From NCBI GenBank assembly GCA_020632925.1, contig JACKER010000013.1, positions 186,001-250,000 on the forward strand: a stretch of DNA of 64,000 nucleotides, given 5' to 3'. A model generated the notes under the pieces. The model made no database searches, had not been told where the DNA came from, and was given only the letters and a program-made list of their open reading frames with translations. Positions 18,018-25,768 of the stretch are shown one piece after another. Within the stretch, counting starts at the first letter, position 1. Each line of letters starts with the position of its first letter. A program made the translations under genes and the position numbers. This stretch comes from Alphaproteobacteria bacterium. Lineage in GTDB: Bacteria > Myxococcota_A > UBA796 > GCA-2862545.

Positions 18018-20465
18018 TCAGCCCTGCCCCGAGGAGCGATGGAGCGACCCGCGCCCACGGAGCGGCATCACACGGTTGGGATCGATGACCACGTCGTCGG
18101 CCTCGGACACGGCGATCGAGCCCTCGCCGACCCCGTCGACGACGCGGATCCAGGCGGTGGTCTGCGCCTTGCCCTTCGTGGCGACCACCGGGATCTCATA
18201 GGTGCCGAGCGGCACGTCGGCGACCAGGTGGACCCGGATCCTGTCCCCGTCCTGCTCCCACTCCCCCTTCAGCGAGGGGCGCAGCCCGGCGACGACGAAG
18301 GCGTCGAAGGTGTCGCGGAGCGACGTGCGGGAGACGTCCTCGAGCTCGGTCACGAGCCGGTCCAGGGAGGGATCGTCGCTCGTCGCCAGCCGGGAGAAGC
18401 CCTCGAGCAGCGCGCGCTCCCCGATGCGTGCCTCGATCGCGCGTCCCAGGAAGCGAGCGCCCACCTCGTCGGCCCACCAGTCGTCGGTCCCCACCAGCGA
18501 CTGCAGCCCGTCCGAGGGCGCTTCGCGGGACAGGTTCTGGTCATCGTAGGACGCCCAGATCGACGCGACCTTCTCCCCCCACGCCTCCTCGACGAAGCGG
18601 TCGCGGAACACCTTGGGGATCGCTCCCCCGAGCCAGGCGTCGGCCGGGTGCCACGGCAGGTCCGCGAACCAGCCCGCGGCGACGGCCTCCGCCAGACCGC
18701 GCTCGGCTGCGTGAGGGAACGCCTGCTTCACCTCCCAGTGCTTGTTGTCCCCGTTCAGCACCGGCAGGGCCACCACGCTCTCCACCACCACCTGTCCCCC
18801 GCCGAGCCACCGCACGATCGGCGGCTGTTGGGGGTCGTGGTTGGGGTTGCGGAGACTCGTGACCAGCACCGCGACCGGCCGAGCCTGCCCCTCGATCACC
18901 ACCACCTCGGGGTGCGGCCACGGAGGCAACGCCGTGGCATAGAAGTGGAGGATCGCACGGATTCGCTCGGGCATGTGCGGGTCGAGCGCCTGGGCGTGGC
19001 GGAGGAGTCGGATCGCCGGGAAGGGCCCTACGGCGCCCTCGCGCAGCTCCGACAGGTCACCGCCGGTGACCGTGGTCGGACCGTCGACCTCTGCGACCCA
19101 CATCGCGCCGTCCTCCCACGCTCGTCCCACCGCGCCACCTCCGACCGACAGTCGGAAGCTGGAGACGGTGCCGGCGCGGACCTCGGTGGGATGGGGCGGA
19201 GAGCCGGGCACGTGGGGCAACACCGGGACACCCGCAGTGACCCGACCGAGCGTCATGGCGTCCGGAAAACCCCTGGGGACGACCGGGTGCACCAGTCGGG
19301 GGTCGATCCGCTGCATCTCGTGGGACACCCACGCCTTCGCATCGAAGACGCCCGACACGTCCCATGGCTCCTGCCAGTCCAATCGCACCGACACGGTCCG
19401 ACCCGGGGCGACGTCCTCGGGGAGCACGAGACTGCGCTCGACCCAGCGGTCGTCCGGTCGGCGTGGTCCGAAAGGGAGGTCCATGGTCGCGAGCGGCGTC
19501 CCGTCGGCGAGGCTCGCGAGCGTGATCTCGGGATCCCCGCCAACCACGGTCTGTCCGTGCCGCGCCGGGCTGGGGACACGCGGGATCCACACGTCGACCC
19601 AGCGACCCCGCTCGCCCGCCTCCAGCTCCAGGCGCGCCTGGTCGTGGGCGAGCGCGGCACCTCCCACCGGTCGATCGAGCACCAGGTTGACCTCCGCCCG
19701 GTGCACCGTCCACGCGGGAGGGCCCGCCAGCGGCACGCCGGTGAGGATCCGGAACGCATGCCCCTCGGCGCCGGGTCCGTGGACCGCGACCACCTGCGCG
19801 CGGGTCTCGTCGATCAGACCCGTGGGATCGATCACCCAGGTCATCCAGGTCCGGACCAGGTCGGCGCTGTCGTCGATCGCGCCGATCAGGGGTCCGAGGT
19901 CGTGCTCGGAGCGGAGCTCGACGATCGCGCGGCGCTCGCCCACGCGGAACATCTCCCGGCCGAGCATGGCGGACGGATCGAGGCGGGCGGCGGTCAGGGC
20001 GCGGGTCCGGTCGCGGAGGGTGGCGCGGGCCCGCTCGAGCGCGGCGCGAGGCGTCAGCGCCGTGACGAGGACCCGCTCGCGGCCCTGGTCGTCGACGAAG
20101 GCGATGGTCTTCTCGGCGCCGGTGAGCGGGTGCCCCAGCTCCACGGCCGCCAGCAGCTCGGGTCGCAGGCCGACCGCCAGCAGCACCTCACCGGGCTCGG
20201 TCCACCGCTCGCCTGCACCCACGCTGAGGTCGGGTACCGCGGCGCGGAGGGAGAGGGCCTCGCCCGAGGTCGCGACGGGCACGTCCAGCGAGGCGTCGCC
20301 GACGAAGACGAAGCCCACGGGCCGGTCCCCGTCGATCACGGGGAACAGGATGCCCCCCGTCAGCGCGCCGCGCGCCTGCCCGAAGGCGACCTGCTCGTCT
20401 TCGACCCAGCGGCCGTGCGGATCGACCTCGAGGGCCAGCGCAGTCGTCGCGAGGCAGGCCAGCAC
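18018..20465 (-). CDS. Secreted M1-peptidase-like protein, zinc site lost (copy 3 of 4, mosaic)
   Basis: 815 residues. The GTG start 5 bp after copy 4's stop gives 'MLACLATTALALEVDPHGRW'; the longer open frame upstream overlaps copy 4 and is rejected. Domain order and lost zinc site are as in the other copies ('LAEAVAAGWFADLPWHPADAWLGGAIP'). This copy is mosaic: the first ~105 residues match copy 1, the next ~100 match copy 2, and the remainder matches copy 4. This points to recombination or gene conversion within the array. It even shares the C-terminal 'SSGQG' with copy 4. Function unknown. Confidence 0.8.
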   Translation of the reverse strand: MLACLATTALALEVDPHGRWVEDEQVAFGQARGALTGGILFPVIDGDRPVGFVFVGDASLDVPVATSGEALSLRAAVPDLSVGAGERWTEPGEVLLAVGLRPELLAAVELGHPLTGAEKTIAFVDDQGRERVLVTALTPRAALERARATLRDRTRALTAARLDPSAMLGREMFRVGERRAIVELRSEHDLGPLIGAIDDSADLVRTWMTWVIDPTGLIDETRAQVVAVHGPGAEGHAFRILTGVPLAGPPAWTVHRAEVNLVLDRPVGGAALAHDQARLELEAGERGRWVDVWIPRVPSPARHGQTVVGGDPEITLASLADGTPLATMDLPFGPRRPDDRWVERSLVLPEDVAPGRTVSVRLDWQEPWDVSGVFDAKAWVSHEMQRIDPRLVHPVVPRGFPDAMTLGRVTAGVPVLPHVPGSPPHPTEVRAGTVSSFRLSVGGGAVGRAWEDGAMWVAEVDGPTTVTGGDLSELREGAVGPFPAIRLLRHAQALDPHMPERIRAILHFYATALPPWPHPEVVVIEGQARPVAVLVTSLRNPNHDPQQPPIVRWLGGGQVVVESVVALPVLNGDNKHWEVKQAFPHAAERGLAEAVAAGWFADLPWHPADAWLGGAIPKVFRDRFVEEAWGEKVASIWASYDDQNLSREAPSDGLQSLVGTDDWWADEVGARFLGRAIEARIGERALLEGFSRLATSDDPSLDRLVTELEDVSRTSLRDTFDAFVVAGLRPSLKGEWEQDGDRIRVHLVADVPLGTYEIPVVATKGKAQTTAWIRVVDGVGEGSIAVSEADDVVIDPNRVMPLRGRGSLHRSSGQG

Positions 20466-20470
20466 CCGAC

Positions 20471-22924
20471 TCAGCCCTGCCCGGACGAGTGACGGAGGGG
20501 TCCGCGACCGCGAAGCGGCATGACCCGGTCGGGGTCGATGGAGACGTCGTCGGCCTCGGAGGCGGGGATCGAGCCCTCGCCGACCCCGTCGACCACGCGG
20601 ATCCAGGCCGTGGTCTGCGACCTGCCCTTTCGGGCGACCACGGGGATCTCGTAGGTGCCGAGCGGCACGTCGGCGACCAGGTGGACCCGGATCCTGTCCC
20701 CGTCCTGCTCCCACTCACCCTCGAGCGAGGGGCGCAGCCCCGCGACGACGAAGGCGTCGAAGGTGTCGCGCAGGGACGTGCGCGAGACCTCCTCGAGCTC
20801 GGTCACGAGCCGGTCGAGGGAGGGGTCCTCGCTCGTCGCCAGCCGCGACAGCCCCTCGAGCAGCGCCCGCTCGCCGATGCGGGCCTCGATCGCGCGTCCC
20901 AGGAAGCGAGCGCCGACCTCGTCGGCCCACCAGTCGTCGGTGCCGACGAGCGACTGCAGCCCGTCGGACGGCGCCTCGCGGGACAGGCGCTGGTCCGTCG
21001 CCGCCTCCCAGGGCTCCGTGACCTTGGCGCCCCAGGCCTCCTCCACGAACCGGTCGCGGAAGACCTTGGGGATCGCACGCCCGAGCCAGCGGTCCCGATC
21101 GGTCCACGCCAGATCGCCGAACCAGCCGGCCGCCAGGGCCTCCGCCAGCCCGCGCTCGGCGGCGTGGGGCCACTGGTTCCTCAGCGAGCGGTTCAGGTCC
21201 GTCGAGGCGACGACCGGGATCGCCACGACGCTGTCGAGCACGATCTGTCCCTGCCCGATGTAGCGGACCTCGGGCGGGGACTGAGGGTCGTCGGGGACAC
21301 GCTGGGGGTCGCGCACGACGATCATCACCGGGTGGTCCTGCCCGTGGATGACCACGGCCTCGTCGTGCGGCCAGGGGGGGAGCGCCGTGCCGTAGAAGTG
21401 GAGGATGGCGCGGATCCGCTCGGGCATGTGGCGATCGAAGACCTGCCCGTGCTGGAGCAGCCGCACCGCCGGGTACGAGGCGAACGCGCCGTCGCGGGTC
21501 TCGGTGAGATCGCCCCCGGTCACCGTGGTCGGTCCGTCGACGGTGCCCACCCAGAGCTCCCCATCGCCGTAGGGCTCGCCGCGGGCGCCGCCGCCGAGCG
21601 ACATCTGGTACCCGTTGGTCACCGTCCCCGCGCGCACCTCGGCCGGCCAGCGTGGGTTGCCCGTCGGCGTGCTCGGCATCACCGGGACGCCGGCCGTCAC
21701 GCGCCCGAGCGACATCACCGCGGGCACGCCGTCGGGGACCGCGGGCTGGAACGTCCCAGGATCGAGCTTTCGCATCTGGAACGCGACCCACTCCTTCGCG
21801 TTGAAGATGCCCGACACGTCCCAGGCCTCCTGCCAGTCGAGACGCACGGAGACCGTCTGGCCCTCGTCCACCTCCTCCGGGAGCAGGAAGCCGCGCTCGA
21901 TCCAGTCCTCGCCCGGTCGGCGGGGGCCGAAGGGCAGGTCCATCGACGCGAGCGGCGTCCCGTCGGCGAGCGCGGCCAGCGTGATCTCGGGCTCGCCCCC
22001 GACCACCACCTGGCCGTGCCGCAGCGCGCTGGGTGTCTGCGGTATCCACAGGTCGAGCCACCGGCCCCGCTCCCCCGCGGCGATCTCGAGCCTCGCCTGG
22101 TCCCGCGCCAGCGCCGACGTCCCGATGGGCGGGTCGAGGACGAGGTTGAGCTCGCCACGACGGATGCTCCACGCCGGTGGACCCTCCAGCGGTACACCGG
22201 TGAGGATCCGCACGGGGTGCTGGTCGGCGCCCTGTCCGTGGACGGCGAGCACCTGGCCGCGGGTCTGGTCGACCAGGCCCGTCGGATCCACCACCCAGGT
22301 CAGCCAGGTGCGCCCGAGGTCCGCGCTGTCGTCCACCGCGCCGATCAACGCACCCAGGTCGTGCTCGGGCCGCAGCTCCACAATCGCCCGGGCCTCGCCC
22401 GCGCGGAACGCCTCGCGCGCCAGCATGGCGTCCAGGTCCAGCCGGGCCGCCCGCAGGGCCCGGGACCGATCGTGCAGGGCCGCCTGGGCGCGGTCCAGCG
22501 CACGCCTTGGCGTCAGCGCGGTGACGAGGACGTGCTCCCGGCCGTCCTCACCGACGAAGCTCACCGTCTTCGAGTCGCCGGTGAGCGCGTACCCGAGCTC
22601 GGCCCCCGCGAGCAGCTCGTCCCGGAGCCCCACCGCGAGCAACACCTCGCCGGGCTCGTCCCACCGCTCGCCCGCGCGCAGCGGCAGGTCCGGGAGCGCC
22701 GCCCGCACGGAGAGCGCGTCGCCGGTCGTGGCCACGGGGCTCGACAGCGTCGCCCCGCCGACGAACACGAAGCCGACGCGCCGATCGCCGTCCGTGACCG
22801 GGAACACGATCCCGCCGTCCAGCGTGGCGTTCGCCTCGCCGATCGTGACGGAGCCGTCGTCCACCCAGCGGCCGTGAGGATCGACGTCGAGGGCGAGCGC
22901 CAGCGAGGGCAGGAGTGCGAGCAC
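20471..22924 (-). CDS. Secreted M1-peptidase-like protein, zinc site lost (copy 4 of 4, first gene of operon)
   Basis: 817 residues, first gene of the leftward array. The GTG at 22924 has GGAGGTCCC directly before it and gives a clean signal peptide 'MLALLPSLALA'; a GTG 27 bp upstream lacks such a site. Strands 'LDGGIVFPVTDGDRRVGFVF' and 'GDLTETRDGAFASYPAVRLL' and the phrase 'HFYGTALPPWPHDEAVVI' match the layout of secreted M1 peptidases with an extra N-terminal domain. The catalytic helix reads 'LAEALAAGWFGDLAWTDRDRWLGRAIP' (about residue 594): GWFGDL is kept, but HExxH has become AExxA and the distal Glu is missing. The C-terminal helical part resembles the M1 tail. It is divergent from the regulator at 23036. 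Confidence 0.82.
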   Translation of the reverse strand: MLALLPSLALALDVDPHGRWVDDGSVTIGEANATLDGGIVFPVTDGDRRVGFVFVGGATLSSPVATTGDALSVRAALPDLPLRAGERWDEPGEVLLAVGLRDELLAGAELGYALTGDSKTVSFVGEDGREHVLVTALTPRRALDRAQAALHDRSRALRAARLDLDAMLAREAFRAGEARAIVELRPEHDLGALIGAVDDSADLGRTWLTWVVDPTGLVDQTRGQVLAVHGQGADQHPVRILTGVPLEGPPAWSIRRGELNLVLDPPIGTSALARDQARLEIAAGERGRWLDLWIPQTPSALRHGQVVVGGEPEITLAALADGTPLASMDLPFGPRRPGEDWIERGFLLPEEVDEGQTVSVRLDWQEAWDVSGIFNAKEWVAFQMRKLDPGTFQPAVPDGVPAVMSLGRVTAGVPVMPSTPTGNPRWPAEVRAGTVTNGYQMSLGGGARGEPYGDGELWVGTVDGPTTVTGGDLTETRDGAFASYPAVRLLQHGQVFDRHMPERIRAILHFYGTALPPWPHDEAVVIHGQDHPVMIVVRDPQRVPDDPQSPPEVRYIGQGQIVLDSVVAIPVVASTDLNRSLRNQWPHAAERGLAEALAAGWFGDLAWTDRDRWLGRAIPKVFRDRFVEEAWGAKVTEPWEAATDQRLSREAPSDGLQSLVGTDDWWADEVGARFLGRAIEARIGERALLEGLSRLATSEDPSLDRLVTELEEVSRTSLRDTFDAFVVAGLRPSLEGEWEQDGDRIRVHLVADVPLGTYEIPVVARKGRSQTTAWIRVVDGVGEGSIPASEADDVSIDPDRVMPLRGRGPLRHSSGQG

Positions 22925-23035
22925 GGGACCTCCGGTCTTCCAGTGTCGCACCCATCACGAGTGTCAACCCGCCCTCTGAGCGTTGCCTGCTGAAACGAAC
23001 TTGAAACCTTGGCATGATGGGGTTCGGGGGACGGG
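22925..23035. promoter_or_regulatory. Divergent control region with heptamer direct repeat
   Basis: This 111-bp gap separates the pseudopeptidase operon from the regulator operon. It contains CTGAAAC (22990-22996), a 4-bp spacer GAAC, and TTGAAAC (23001-23007): two heptamers with an 11-bp period. SARP/OmpR-type winged-helix activators bind direct repeats with this spacing, and the adjacent gene encodes such a DNA-binding domain. It is the only AT-leaning stretch nearby. Use as an operator is inferred. Confidence 0.45.
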
Positions 23036-25768
23036 GTGGAGCGCAGGTGGGTCCGGCTCGAGGCCTGCGAGATCGACCTGGAGCGGCGCGTGGTGCGGCG
23101 CGACGACGGCGATCGGACGCTGACGGTGCAGGAGGCGGACCTGCTCGAGCACCTGGTCGTCCGCGCCGGAACACCCGTCGGCCGGGGGGAGCTGCTCCGC
23201 CACGTCTGGGGCTACCCGGGGCCCCACGCGCCCGACACGCGGGCGGTGGACATCGCGATCCGTCGCCTCAGGAGCAAGATCGAGCGCGATCCGGCTGCGC
23301 CGAGACACGTCGTGACGCAGCGGGGATCGGGCTACCGGTTCGAGCCGTTGCACCCCCTCGAGCGCCCCGAGGACGTGCTCGCCGCGCCGCAGGGCTCCGT
23401 TCCGGCCGAGCCACCCGGGTTCGTGGGGCGCGAGGAGGTGCTCGCCAGGGTGGACGACGTGCTCGCCGAACGGCGCTGGGTGGGGCTCGTGGGGCCCGTG
23501 GGGGTGGGGAAGACCCGGCTCGCGCTGCGCGCCGCGACGACCTGGTGGCGAGCTGGGCGTCCCGTCTGGTGGGTCGTCGGGACGGGCGCGACCCCAGCGG
23601 AGCTCGCATCCCGGATCGCCGGCGAGGGCCCGCCCGACGTGGACGAGGCGGCGGCGATGCAGCGGGTGATCCGCGTGCTCGGCCGCCGGGGTCCCCACGT
23701 GCTGGTGCTCGACGATCCACCGGAGGCGAGCTGGCGGTCGGTTCGGACGCTGCTCGACCGCCTGCCCGAGCTGCGCGTGCTGACCACGTCACGCACCGCG
23801 CCGGACGAGGCGGCGGCGCGCGTGGAGGTCCCGCCGCTCCCCATGGCGGACGCGGTGGCGCTGCTCCTCGCTCGGGCCCGCGTGCAGCGCCCCGACTGGG
23901 GGAAGGACGACGAGGTGGTCGAGCGGATCGCGCGCGAGCTCGACGGGCTGCCCCTCGCGATCGAGCTCGCTGCACAGCGGGCCCGTGTGCTGACACCGAC
24001 CCTGCTGCTCGAGGCGCTCAGGGATCGCTTCCGCATCCTGTCGGACGGCGACGCCTCGCTCCGCGGCGCCCTGGCGCTGTCCTGGTCCCTGCTCGACGAC
24101 GTCCAGCGACAGGCGCTCGCCCAGCTGTCCGTCTTCCGCGGCGGGTTCGGGGTCGAGGCCGCGGCGGCGGTGGTGGTCCTGCCGGAGGGCTCCCCCTGGG
24201 TGCTCGACTGGCTGGGGCAGCTCGTCGACCACAGCTGGTTGGGCACCACCGAGGCCCGGGGTCGGACGCGTTTCACGATGCTCGAGAGCCAGCGTCGGTT
24301 CGCTCAGGAGCAGCTCCCGGATGGGGACCCCGTCCGCCTCCGACACCTCGGCTGGGCCGTCGAGCTGGCGACCGCGAAGGTGGAGGCCCTGCGCGCATCG
24401 GACGGAGACGCCGCCCGCGCCGAGCTCACGATGGAGCTGCCGAACCTCTGGGAGGCCCACCGCGCCGCGCTCGAGCTGGCGCCCGACCGGATCGTGGCCA
24501 CGGCGCTGGCGCTCGACGCCGCGCTCGAGGAGGGAGGCTCGGTCCGCGAGCGGCTCGCGCTGACCGGGCTCGCCACGCGGTCGGCGACCGAACCGCGCGA
24601 CCTGGCGCGGGCCCACCTGGCGCGGGCGGTCGTCCTGCTGCGGATGGCGCGGGCGGAGGAGGCGGGTGGCGACCTGTCCGAGGCGCGGGCGGCGGCGCGA
24701 AGGCTGGTCGAGCCGGCGCTGCTGGCGCGCATCGAGAACCGCGACGCGGCCAGGTTGGCGGAGCAGGGCGCCCGAGAGGAGGCGGCGACGGTGGCTCGGT
24801 CGGCGCTGGAGCTGGCCTCCGCCATCGGGGATCGGTTCGAGCAGGCCCTCGCGCACGGGACGTTGGGCCAGCTCGCGGCGGTGGCGCGCGACCTGCCGAC
24901 GGCGGAGCGGCACCACCGCGCGATGCGCACGCTGGCGGACGAGCTCGGCTCCTGGCGGCTGCAGCTGCGCGCGCGGGGCCAGCTCGCGACGATCGCGCGG
25001 GCCCATGGTCGGCTCGCCGACGCCGAGCAACACACCCGGGTGGCGCTCGCCCTGGCGCGGGAACACGGCGACGTCGTCCGGGAGGCCCTGCTGCTCGTCA
25101 ACCTCGCCAGCCTGGCGGGCGTCGCCGGGCGGCAGGAGGAGGCCCTGTCGCACGTGGACGCGGCGCTCGTCCTGCATCGCTCGGTCGGCGACCGCGTCGG
25201 GGAGCTGCGCGCCCTGGCGAACGGCGGGATCCTCCGCGTGGGCGCGGGTCGGCCCGCGGAGGGGCGCGCCTGGCTCGAGGAAGCGGTGGGGCTCGCGGAC
25301 GCCGGCGACGACGGGCGGCAGGTCGGGGCCATCCACGGCAACCTCGGGGTGTGCCTGCTGCAGCTCGACGACGCCCGCTCGGCCCGGCGGCACCTCGAGC
25401 GGGCGGTGGAGCTGGTGGGGGGCTTCCCCTCCGCCTACTTCCACGTCCACCTCGCGGTGGCCGCGTCCGAGGTCGACGATCCCGACGCCGCTCGGGCCGC
25501 CCTCGAGACCGCGCGCCCGGGGCTGAGCGGTCCGGTGGCGGACGGTCTGATCGCGGTCGCCGAGGCCCACCGCGCGCTCGCCGATGCCCGAGCGGGTGAT
25601 CCGGAGGCCGAGGCCCGAGCCATGGCGCTGGCCGACCGGGCCCGCTCCACGCGCTCGCGGCGGGGCGCCGGGGACCTGACCTCCGCCCTGCTCCCCGGTG
25701 AGCTCGACGCGGCGCTGGCGGTGCTCTCGCGCGCGATGCAGCGGCACGAGGGGGTTACGCCGACCTGA
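23036..25768 (+). CDS. Winged-helix / P-loop ATPase / TPR transcriptional regulator
   Basis: 910 residues. Residues 1-105 form an OmpR/PhoB-type winged helix ('AVDIAIRRLRSKIERDP...RGSGYRFEP') with no receiver domain. A P-loop ATPase of the NB-ARC/AfsR kind follows: Walker A 'GPVGVGKT' (153-160), Walker B 'VLVLDDP', and 'ELDGLPLAIELAAQRARVL', the GxP motif typical of STAND ATPases. The remainder, about residues 480-910, is TPR. This is the architecture of large signal-integrating activators (AfsR/SARP-like, MalT-like logic), which oligomerise on ATP and inducer binding. The GTG start has GGGGGACGGG upstream. The stop overlaps the cytochrome gene (TGATG), so it is expressed with its putative targets. 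Confidence 0.85.
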   Translation: MERRWVRLEACEIDLERRVVRRDDGDRTLTVQEADLLEHLVVRAGTPVGRGELLRHVWGYPGPHAPDTRAVDIAIRRLRSKIERDPAAPRHVVTQRGSGYRFEPLHPLERPEDVLAAPQGSVPAEPPGFVGREEVLARVDDVLAERRWVGLVGPVGVGKTRLALRAATTWWRAGRPVWWVVGTGATPAELASRIAGEGPPDVDEAAAMQRVIRVLGRRGPHVLVLDDPPEASWRSVRTLLDRLPELRVLTTSRTAPDEAAARVEVPPLPMADAVALLLARARVQRPDWGKDDEVVERIARELDGLPLAIELAAQRARVLTPTLLLEALRDRFRILSDGDASLRGALALSWSLLDDVQRQALAQLSVFRGGFGVEAAAAVVVLPEGSPWVLDWLGQLVDHSWLGTTEARGRTRFTMLESQRRFAQEQLPDGDPVRLRHLGWAVELATAKVEALRASDGDAARAELTMELPNLWEAHRAALELAPDRIVATALALDAALEEGGSVRERLALTGLATRSATEPRDLARAHLARAVVLLRMARAEEAGGDLSEARAAARRLVEPALLARIENRDAARLAEQGAREEAATVARSALELASAIGDRFEQALAHGTLGQLAAVARDLPTAERHHRAMRTLADELGSWRLQLRARGQLATIARAHGRLADAEQHTRVALALAREHGDVVREALLLVNLASLAGVAGRQEEALSHVDAALVLHRSVGDRVGELRALANGGILRVGAGRPAEGRAWLEEAVGLADAGDDGRQVGAIHGNLGVCLLQLDDARSARRHLERAVELVGGFPSAYFHVHLAVAASEVDDPDAARAALETARPGLSGPVADGLIAVAEAHRALADARAGDPEAEARAMALADRARSTRSRRGAGDLTSALLPGELDAALAVLSRAMQRHEGVTPT

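Noticed and set aside
13185..22924. Reading the four tandem paralogues as active M1 aminopeptidases
   Set aside because: HExxH and the distal Glu are absent in all four; only the overall architecture is kept.
23008..23030. Sigma-54-like promoter (TGGCA element) before the regulator gene
   Set aside because: The GC element expected after the correct spacing is missing.
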